Shown here piece by piece: positions 23,258-29,017 of a stretch of DNA of 29,017 nt; positions within the stretch are counted from its first letter, which is position 1, and the number at the start of each line of letters is the position of its first letter. The translations under genes were made by a program, and so were the position numbers. Origin of the DNA: an uncultured Clostridia bacterium (GTDB lineage Bacteria; Bacillota; Clostridia; Peptostreptococcales; Anaerovoracaceae); assembly GCA_934255545.1 (NCBI GenBank), contig CAKQOE010000032.1, positions 1 through 29,017 on the forward strand. Reading direction: 5' to 3'. A model generated the notes under the pieces. That model was not told the DNA's origin. It searched no databases and saw only the letters and a program-made list of their open reading frames with translations.

Positions 23258-25602
23258 CTAACGAACATGCTCAGCTTATAACAGGCGCGTTGCTGCATGA
23301 TATAGGAAAGATCGTCTACAGAACGGGCGTACGCAAAGATCATAGTACCGCCGGGTATGAATTTTTGAAAAATGACATCCGACTCGATCCGGTAAAATTT
23401 AAAGGCATACTTGACGCGGTACGTTATCATCACGGCTCATATCTTAAAAATGCGAATATCCCCGATGATTCGCCTGCGTATATAACATATATAGCAGACA
23501 ATATAGCGTCAGCGGCCGACAGAAGAAAAAATGAAGAACCGGAGTATGGTTTTGAGAGGCTTACTCCGCTCGAAAGCATATTTAACAGACTCAACGGCAA
23601 TGATCAGAAATATTATTACAGACCGGGAATGCTCGGAGGCCGGGAACCTATAAACTATCCTGAAAAGGATAAGCAGCTGTATACGGATGCGCAGTATGCG
23701 GCCGTAGTAAAGAGAGTAAAGGATGCAGTAGCTTCAGGCATAGACCTTGAGGGCGAGCCTGAAAAATACATAAATTCCCTGATAGAAGTACTCGAATCAA
23801 CACTGACATACGTCCCATCATCTACATTGAAGTCAGAAGCTGCCGACATATCTCTGTACGATCATGTGAAGATAACCGCAGCTGCAGCAAGCTGTATATA
23901 TTTTTACCTGAAAGAAAAAGGCGAGAATGATCACCGCAGCGCTTTATTCAAAAATGCAGAAAAGTTTTACAGTGAAAACGCTTTCATAATGTATTCAATG
24001 GACATATCAGGCATACAGAAATTTATATATACGATAAGAAGCAAAGGAGCGCTCCGGACGCTGCGCGCAAGGTCGTTCTATCTGGAGATCTTTATGGAAA
24101 ATATGATAGACGAGCTTTTTGACAGGCTTGAGCTGTCGAGAGCGAACCTCATATATTGCGGCGGCGGTCATATGTATGCACTGCTTCCAAATACAGAAAA
24201 TGTAAAGAAAATACTTGATAAATTCGAGCGTGAAATAAACCTGTGGCTTCTTAAGACGTTTAAAACATCACTGTTCGTGGCAACAGGCTACAGCGTATGC
24301 AGCGCTCACGCGCTGGAAAATAAACCGGAAGGTTCCGAATCGTATAAGGCTGTATACCGAGAAGTAAGCAGACGCATATCAGAAAAAAAGATGCGCAGAT
24401 ACAACGCTGCTGATATAAAGTATCTCAACTCAGGCAGCGCCGGCAAGGATGGAAGAGAATGCAGTATATGTAAAGCAGTAGATCATCTTAATGAAGAAAA
24501 TATCTGTGATATGTGTGCAAGTATAACAAATATGTCAAAAGGTATACAAAACGACAGCTTTTTTTCGGTCATTTCCGAACATGAGCAAGGTAGTGTTCCA
24601 CTTATGGACGGCAGATGGATGATAAGCGAGTCAGAAGAAGAGCTGAAAAGCCGTATGAAGAACAAAAAGACTAGCTTCGTAAGAGCTTTTGCTAAAAATG
24701 CGTTTTACACAGGTATGAACATACCGGCAAAGCTTTGGGTAGGCGATTATGCATCACCTAAAGTGCTTTCAGAGCTTAGCGATGAAGCAGCAGGAATAGA
24801 CAGAGTAGCAGCTCTCAGAATGGACGTAGATAATCTGGGACAGGCATTTGTTGCAGGATTTGAAAACAAAAAGAACGGAGACAGGTATGTTACTTTGTCC
24901 CGTACAGCGACATTCTCAAGGCAGATGACTATATTTTTTAAGTATCATATAAACAGGATACTCAGTGCGTCAGAGCATACTTTTACAGGCAGCGTGATGC
25001 GGGGCGAGCCGCGAAATGTATCCATAGTATATTCCGGCGGTGATGACGTATTCCTGATAGGCGCATGGAATGATGTAGTAGAAGCAGCGATCGATATCAG
25101 AAACGATTTTATAAGATACACACAGGGAACGCTTACTATATCAGGCGGTATAGGGATGTACAAGGCAAAATTCCCTATACATATCATGGCATCGGAAACA
25201 GGCAGGCTGGAAGATATTTCAAAAAAAGGCGATAAGGACGCTTTGACGATATTTTATGATGAAGGATGTTACAGATGGAATGAATTTGAAAATATCGTAC
25301 TTGGAGAAAAGTTCGATCTTGTAAGAAGCTTCATGACTGATTCCGATGAAAGAGGAAAAAATTTCCTTTACAATCTTCTTGAACTTATAAGAAACAGAAA
25401 AGAGAAAATAAATATCGCCAGGTTTGTGTACATGCTCTCAAGGCTGGAGCCCGGAAATGGTGCTTCTCCGGCGGCAAAAGAAAGCTACAGAAATTTCGCT
25501 GATACGATGTTCGACTGGATAAGATCGGATGAAGACAGCAGACAGCTGATAACAGCAATATATTTATACGTTTATCTCATACGCGGGGAGGAAGAAAAAT
25601 GA
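23254..25602 (+). CDS. csm1: Type III-A Cas10/Csm1, HD nuclease and cyclic-oligoadenylate synthase
   Basis: Large subunit of the Csm complex, 782 residues. The N-terminal HD domain has ALLHDIGKIVYR with His15-Asp16 and RYHHGSYL, predicted to cleave single-stranded DNA. A first Palm domain starts near MYSMDISGIQKFIYTI, a zinc-finger has Cys403, Cys406, Cys418 and Cys421, and the second Palm has ALRMDVDNLG and the catalytic GGDD at 595-598 (IVYSGGDDVFLIG). A helical D4 domain ends the chain. In this family GGDD converts ATP to cyclic oligoadenylates when target RNA binds, activating Csm6-type effectors. Both active sites look intact. AAAGGAG inside the end of cas6 is the ribosome site; it overlaps cas6 and csm2 by ATGA. 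Confidence 0.97.
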   Translation: MTNEHAQLITGALLHDIGKIVYRTGVRKDHSTAGYEFLKNDIRLDPVKFKGILDAVRYHHGSYLKNANIPDDSPAYITYIADNIASAADRRKNEEPEYGFERLTPLESIFNRLNGNDQKYYYRPGMLGGREPINYPEKDKQLYTDAQYAAVVKRVKDAVASGIDLEGEPEKYINSLIEVLESTLTYVPSSTLKSEAADISLYDHVKITAAAASCIYFYLKEKGENDHRSALFKNAEKFYSENAFIMYSMDISGIQKFIYTIRSKGALRTLRARSFYLEIFMENMIDELFDRLELSRANLIYCGGGHMYALLPNTENVKKILDKFEREINLWLLKTFKTSLFVATGYSVCSAHALENKPEGSESYKAVYREVSRRISEKKMRRYNAADIKYLNSGSAGKDGRECSICKAVDHLNEENICDMCASITNMSKGIQNDSFFSVISEHEQGSVPLMDGRWMISESEEELKSRMKNKKTSFVRAFAKNAFYTGMNIPAKLWVGDYASPKVLSELSDEAAGIDRVAALRMDVDNLGQAFVAGFENKKNGDRYVTLSRTATFSRQMTIFFKYHINRILSASEHTFTGSVMRGEPRNVSIVYSGGDDVFLIGAWNDVVEAAIDIRNDFIRYTQGTLTISGGIGMYKAKFPIHIMASETGRLEDISKKGDKDALTIFYDEGCYRWNEFENIVLGEKFDLVRSFMTDSDERGKNFLYNLLELIRNRKEKINIARFVYMLSRLEPGNGASPAAKESYRNFADTMFDWIRSDEDSRQLITAIYLYVYLIRGEEEK

Positions 25603-25994
25603 TACTGGAAGAAAAGACTTACGTAGATAAGGCAGAAGCAGTCATAGACAGACTCAGCAAAAAGACAGATAAAAACGGAAATCCTGTCAGGATAGTTACA
25701 ACATCTAAGCTCAGAAACATACTGGCGATGACGATGGACATATACAATCAGGTACAGTCGGCAAGAGATGAAAAACTGACGCCTGAAATGAACAGCCGCA
25801 TAGAATACCTGCGGGTAAGGATAATTTACGAATGCGGCAGGGAAGCGTCCGTAAAGGCGCTTGTCAGAGAAGCACAGATACTTGAAAGCTTAAGGGAGAT
25901 AAACGGAAGCAGAAAAAACTTTATATTATTTGCGCATTATCTTGAAGCTCTTGTAGCATATCGTAAATTTGTAGGCGGAGACAGAGATCTGTAA
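25599..25994 (+). CDS. csm2: Type III-A small subunit Csm2
   Basis: Csm2 (Cas11 class) is the all-helical small subunit that lines the inner filament of the Csm complex, in several copies per complex. The 131-residue protein has the typical TTSKLRNILAMTMDIYNQ in the first half and FAHYLEALVAYRKFVGGD at the end. The region between is helical and rich in Arg and Glu, with LRVRIIYECGRE. The ATG overlaps the csm1 stop (ATGA), with GGGAGGAAG as ribosome site. csm3 begins 15 nt downstream. Confidence 0.93.
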   Translation: MILEEKTYVDKAEAVIDRLSKKTDKNGNPVRIVTTSKLRNILAMTMDIYNQVQSARDEKLTPEMNSRIEYLRVRIIYECGREASVKALVREAQILESLREINGSRKNFILFAHYLEALVAYRKFVGGDRDL

Positions 25995-26009
25995 AAGGAG
26001 GAAAAATTC

Positions 26010-26666
26010 ATGTACGCAAAGATTCAGATATCAGGAAACATAGAAGTTATCACAGGCATGCATATAGGCGGTTCAGACGCATTTGCAGCTATAGGCGCTA
26101 TAGATTCGCCGGTCATAAAGGACACATATACAGGACTGCCGATGATACCGGGAAGCAGCTTTAAAGGGAAAATGAGAACTCTCCTTGCCAAGAGATATAA
26201 TGAAACTGTAGCAGATCAGCCTGACGATGATGCAGAGAGGATCACAAGGCTTTTCGGAACGTCTAAAGCCCATAAGCGCGGAAGACTCGTATTTTCTGAT
26301 ATGATATTGAGCAACGGTGATAAACTTTACAGCCGCGGCGTCTCAGGCCTGACAGAAATAAAATTTGAAAATACGATAAACCGTATAACCTCGGAAGCTA
26401 CCCCGCGCCAGATAGAGAGAGTAATAAGAGGCGCAGAGTTTCCTCTTGATATCATATACGAGGCAGACGATGAAACGCAGATGAAAGAGGATTTTGAGAC
26501 TATAGCAGAGGGTTTCAGACTTCTCGGATATGATTATATCGGAGGAAGCGGCTCAAGAGGATACGGCAAGATAAAAATAAAGGACGTGACCCTTGATACA
26601 GTAGTGGGCGAAGCCGATGAAAAAATGATCTCAGAATGCGAAGCTCAGATGAATGATTTTAAATAA
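26010..26666 (+). CDS. csm3: Type III-A backbone RNase Csm3
   Basis: Csm3 is the multi-copy Cas7-type backbone that holds the crRNA and cuts target RNA at 6-nt intervals. The 218-residue protein has the RRM-like fold with MHIGGSDAFAAIGAIDSPV; Asp32 in that stretch matches the catalytic Asp known in this family (for example D32 of the Staphylococcus epidermidis protein). The PMIPGSSFKGKMRTLLAKRY segment and the Gly-rich GGSGSRGYGKIKI near the end are also conserved. A strong AAAAGGAGG ribosome site precedes the ATG, consistent with the need for several copies per complex. The gene is followed by an unusually long gap before csm4. Confidence 0.97.
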   Translation: MYAKIQISGNIEVITGMHIGGSDAFAAIGAIDSPVIKDTYTGLPMIPGSSFKGKMRTLLAKRYNETVADQPDDDAERITRLFGTSKAHKRGRLVFSDMILSNGDKLYSRGVSGLTEIKFENTINRITSEATPRQIERVIRGAEFPLDIIYEADDETQMKEDFETIAEGFRLLGYDYIGGSGSRGYGKIKIKDVTLDTVVGEADEKMISECEAQMNDFK

Positions 26667-26677
26667 AGGCATACAGG

Positions 26678-26746
26678 ATGCCGCAGCCCGGCTGCGGAAC
26701 AGTATGTGTAAAAGTGCTCGCGGCGACGCGGGAAAGCATAAAATGA
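26678..26746 (+). CDS. Possible 22-codon ORF in the csm3-csm4 gap
   Basis: An ATG 12 nt after the csm3 stop begins a 22-codon frame (MPQPGCG...) that ends at TGA 35 nt before csm4. AAAGG at 26665-26669, partly inside the csm3 stop codon, lies 8 nt upstream, a workable ribosome site. The hairpin CCGCAG-CCCGG-CTGCGG falls on its first codons. No homologue is recognised, and a frame this short can arise by chance. If translated it could act like a leader peptide affecting csm4-csm5. Confidence 0.2.
   Translation: MPQPGCGTVCVKVLAATRESIK
26681..26697 (+). other. 17-nt hairpin between csm3 and csm4
   Basis: CCGCAG-CCCGG-CTGCGG lies in the 114-bp gap between csm3 and csm4, followed at 26709-26725 by a lesser CGCG-GCGA-CGCG stem. 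No T run follows. It could weaken read-through or protect the csm3 message end, lowering Csm4/Csm5 relative to the multi-copy Csm2/Csm3. Confidence 0.5.
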
Positions 26747-26780
26747 TTTATTGAGTATTAATGTAATGAAAGGATATTGA

Positions 26781-27710
26781 ATGAAATATTCTGTATATAA
26801 GTTTGAATTTAACGCAGGCGTGCATATCGGTGATTCTTCGCTTGAAGACAGCGAGTTTCAGATACATGCGGATACCATATTTTCAGCGTTGTGTATGCAG
26901 GCTTTGCACGCAGGCGGAGAAACAGGGTTAAATGCATTTTGTGATATGGTGCGCAGAGGTCGTATAATGATATCAGATGCGTTACCGTATATAGGAGATA
27001 CACTATACATACCAAAGCCTATGCTGTCTGTGCAGGGCGAACGTCATGGAAGCTCTGTTGATAAAAAGAATTTCAAGAAAATGAAGTATATACCTGTAGA
27101 TAAAGTAGATGACTTTATAAAAGGCAATATAGATGCTGCTGTTGTAAATGATCATATGAATAAGCTGGGAAGCTCAGAACTGCGTATACAGGCTTCCATA
27201 AAGGGACTGGAAGAAACTCTGCCGTACCATGTAGGGGTATACCGTTTTGCAGAAGGAAACGGACTTTATATGATATCCGGGTATGAGAGCGATGAAGATA
27301 AGTATTACCTTGAAGATCTGTTGATAGCTCTGTCATATGACGGAATAGGAGGGAAACGTTCATCCGGACTGGGAAGGTTCACTCTTAAGCCTGCAAAAAT
27401 GACAGAAAAACTGACGGCAGCGCTGCAGGATACATCCGCAGATAAATATATAACGCTTTCAGTTTGTCTGCCTGATCCGGAGCTTGATGATGATATGCTT
27501 GCAGGAGCATCGTACAGCCTGATAAGGCGAGGCGGATTTGTGTACTCAGCTGATTACGCGGCAGAGCCGCGCAGGAAAAAGGATATTTATTTATTCCAGC
27601 CGGGATCCGTTTTTGAAAAGAGATTCAATGGAAGCGTATTTGATGTTTCGGATGGCGGAAGTCATCCGGTATACAGGTACGCTATGCCGTTATGGATGGG
27701 GGTGCAGTGA
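26781..27710 (+). CDS. csm4: Type III-A 5'-handle-binding subunit Csm4
   Basis: Csm4 is the Cas5-like subunit that caps the complex, holds the 8-nt crRNA 5' handle and contacts Cas10; one copy is present per complex. The 309-residue protein opens with YSVYKFEFNAGVHIGDSSLEDSE, including the typical HIGDSSLE motif, and has IHADTIFSALCMQAL next. Its Gly-rich loop GGKRSSGLGRF is at 190-200. AAAGGA (26769-26774) lies 6 nt before the ATG. It is set apart from csm3 by a 114-bp gap but overlaps csm5 by one base (TGATG). Confidence 0.95.
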   Translation: MKYSVYKFEFNAGVHIGDSSLEDSEFQIHADTIFSALCMQALHAGGETGLNAFCDMVRRGRIMISDALPYIGDTLYIPKPMLSVQGERHGSSVDKKNFKKMKYIPVDKVDDFIKGNIDAAVVNDHMNKLGSSELRIQASIKGLEETLPYHVGVYRFAEGNGLYMISGYESDEDKYYLEDLLIALSYDGIGGKRSSGLGRFTLKPAKMTEKLTAALQDTSADKYITLSVCLPDPELDDDMLAGASYSLIRRGGFVYSADYAAEPRRKKDIYLFQPGSVFEKRFNGSVFDVSDGGSHPVYRYAMPLWMGVQ

Positions 27711-28846
27711 TGGATGGTTACCTTAAAACATACAAATTGAAATTTCGCACGATCGGACCTGTATTCATAGGAAGCGGAAACAAGATCGGAAAGAAAGAGT
27801 ATATAAAAGCGGGAAATATCGCATATGTTCCGGATATAATGAAAATGTACGATGGCTTGAAGCGTATGAAGCTCAACGAAAGCTTTGAATCATTCTATCT
27901 GGATGGAAAAAAGTACAGGAACAGTCTTTCTGAGTGGATGCGCGGCAATAATATACAGAAAAGGGATTATGAACCGTGGATATCATACAGTCTGGATTTT
28001 GCAGCGGTAGAGAGCGACGGAAGGCCGCCTCATGAGATAATGACATTTATAAAAGACGCATGCGGTCAGCCTTATGTGCCGGGCAGCAGCGTAAAGGGCG
28101 CGATAAGAACAGCGCTGCTTTCAGGAATGTTGATAAAAAAACAGGCAAAAGAAGATGCAAATGCTGTACAGACAGAGATCGACAACAGCAGACGGAGCAA
28201 AAAAGATAATGATAAAAAATATTTAAGCTCAGAAACTAAAAAACTTGAAGTTAAATATTTTAATAAACTTGAGCGTCCCGGAACTAAAACGTATGATGCT
28301 GTTAATGATATGATGTCAGGCATGATAATAAGCGACAGCAGACCGCTATCAGTAGATGATCTTATACTTTGTCAGAAGGTCGATCTGAGCACAGACAACA
28401 ATGATTCAGATTTGCCTATCCTCAGGGAATGTATAAGGCCGGGTGTCGATATAGAATGTACGCTCACTGTAGATGCGTCATTAAAGAAAAGGTTCGGCGC
28501 AAAGGGGATAATGGCGGCTGTAAATGAAATGGCCGGATTTTATAATAAAGTATTCAGGTCTAAATTTGAGGTTGATGACATCGATGCGCCGCAGGATGGT
28601 ATAATATATCTCGGAGGCGGAAGCGGATATCTGACAAAGACGGTGACATATCCTTTGTTTGGAGAAAAACGCGGTGTGGCAAACACTGCAGAAATATTCA
28701 GGCATACGATGAAATTTGCAGATTTTAAAAAGCATAAGCATGATAGTGACGATAAGTACGGGATCTCTCCTCATATGTGCAAGATAACGTACTGTGACGG
28801 CGTACCGCTTGAGTTTGGCCGCTGCAGGATGAGCATATCTGAGTAG
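27710..28846 (+). CDS. csm5: Type III-A subunit Csm5
   Basis: Csm5 is a Cas7-like subunit at the 3' end of the crRNA, needed for crRNA maturation and recruitment of trimming nucleases. The 378-residue protein starts MDGYLKTYKLKFRTIGPVF, with IGSGNKIGKKEYI next, and has PGSSVKGAIRTALL from residue 124. A Lys/Asp-rich insertion at about 142-180 is likely a flexible loop. I chose the ATG at 27710, which overlaps the csm4 stop codon as TGATG and has GGGGGT upstream; an in-frame ATG at 27692 inside csm4 is possible. The CRISPR leader starts directly after its stop. No csm6 follows before the array. Confidence 0.93.
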   Translation: MDGYLKTYKLKFRTIGPVFIGSGNKIGKKEYIKAGNIAYVPDIMKMYDGLKRMKLNESFESFYLDGKKYRNSLSEWMRGNNIQKRDYEPWISYSLDFAAVESDGRPPHEIMTFIKDACGQPYVPGSSVKGAIRTALLSGMLIKKQAKEDANAVQTEIDNSRRSKKDNDKKYLSSETKKLEVKYFNKLERPGTKTYDAVNDMMSGMIISDSRPLSVDDLILCQKVDLSTDNNDSDLPILRECIRPGVDIECTLTVDASLKKRFGAKGIMAAVNEMAGFYNKVFRSKFEVDDIDAPQDGIIYLGGGSGYLTKTVTYPLFGEKRGVANTAEIFRHTMKFADFKKHKHDSDDKYGISPHMCKITYCDGVPLEFGRCRMSISE

Positions 28847-28981
28847 TTTTCCCCCGCAGGTTGAAATTACAGGGTTTAAGGGTGATAAACATGAAAAATT
28901 CGACATCAAAAAATGAATATGTGATCTTCCCCCGCAAACCCTGTTTGCAGCCATTGAATATCAACGCCTCTAAAAGACAGG
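28847..28981 (+). promoter_or_regulatory. CRISPR leader with candidate promoter
   Basis: A 135-bp stretch between the csm5 stop and the first repeat. It holds TTGAAA (28861-28866), a 17-nt spacer and GATAAA (28884-28889), a plausible promoter for the array. TTCCCCCGCA occurs twice (28849-28858 and 28927-28936). GCAAAC-CCT-GTTTGC forms a hairpin at 28934-28948, and CAGGGTTT (28870-28877) can alternatively pair with AAACCCTG (28936-28943). Together these may be leader elements for transcription or spacer insertion; roles are inferred. Confidence 0.6.
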
Positions 28982-28986
28982 GTTAG
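28891..28986 (+). CDS. Possible 31-codon ORF in the CRISPR leader
   Basis: The ATG at 28891 starts a 31-codon frame (MKNSTSKNEYVIF...), with AAGGGTG 6 nt upstream as a potential ribosome site. Its TAG stop at 28984-28986 lies inside the first CRISPR repeat. The predicted start of array transcription (about 28896) falls at the start codon, so translation would need RNA from the csm operon. No known homologue is recognised and chance is a strong alternative. Confidence 0.2.
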   Translation: MKNSTSKNEYVIFPRKPCLQPLNINASKRQG

Positions 28987-29017
28987 AAACATCAAAGCCC
29001 CGGAAGGGGACGAAAAC
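28982..29017 (+). CRISPR. First repeat of a type III CRISPR array (truncated by window edge)
   Basis: A 36-nt unit starts GTTAGAAACATCAAAG, has a central hairpin CCCC-GGAA-GGGG (28998-29009) and ends ACGAAAAC (29010-29017), exactly at the last base of the window. The final eight bases match the style of the ACGA-AAC crRNA 5' handle made by Cas6 in type III-A systems, so the array is read on the plus strand, away from csm5. Only one copy is visible; repetition is inferred from this resemblance, the length and the location after csm5. Confidence 0.85.

Noticed and set aside
28870..28910. A degenerate extra CRISPR repeat in the leader
   Set aside because: Only short matches (ACAGGGTT, ACATCAAA) are shared, out of register and without the central hairpin.

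Overview
This window looks like chromosome from a low-to-mid GC, single-membrane Firmicute (Bacillota, class Clostridia). The evidence is lipoprotein signal peptides with Cys lipoboxes, strong AGGAGG-type ribosome sites, the gcaD(glmU)-prs-pth-mfd gene order known from Bacillus and Clostridium, and a SleC-like spore-cortex-lytic protein. ATA is used heavily for Ile. A species name cannot be given from sequence reading alone. No rRNA, tRNA, insertion sequence or integrase was seen.

Layout. (1) 1-5000, minus strand: murC with its own promoter and a textbook terminator, then a three-gene ABC importer of the TrpXYZ type (ATPase, permease, lipoprotein binding protein) read from a promoter near 4980. 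Stable hairpins separate the binding-protein gene from the permease gene. (2) 5000-20040, plus strand, housekeeping: glmU, prs, pth, mfd, a PrsA/SurA-N-like lipoprotein, a DUF5662-like protein, dnaE, glmS and a divergent moeA-like gene, closed by a strong terminator at 20100-20139. glmU and glmS both serve UDP-GlcNAc synthesis, and murC uses the product of that route, so cell-wall precursor supply is a theme. (3) 20200-22210: three cell-wall-binding genes: a small SleC-N-terminal-like domain protein starting at TTG, a SpoIID/SleC-like protein with two peptidoglycan-binding domains, and a free-standing peptidoglycan-binding domain. (4) 22230-29017: a complete type III-A (Csm) CRISPR interference operon, cas6-cas10(csm1)-csm2-csm3-csm4-csm5. 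A leader follows, and a CRISPR repeat begins exactly at the right edge.

How it works together: Cas6 would cut the array transcript 3' of the repeat hairpin, leaving an 8-nt ACGAAAAC handle. The Csm complex would carry that crRNA. Csm3 retains the target-RNA-cleaving Asp32. Cas10 retains both the HD nuclease motif and the GGDD cyclase motif, so cyclic oligoadenylate signalling is predicted, yet no Csm6-type effector and no cas1/cas2 lie in the window. These, if present, should be beyond the array.

Most notable structural signals: a 114-bp gap with a hairpin and a possible 22-codon ORF inside the otherwise tightly packed csm operon; a 31-codon ORF in the CRISPR leader whose stop codon lies inside the first repeat; 16-17-nt GC-rich palindromes recurring in many intergenic gaps; and a dyad overlapping the importer promoter.
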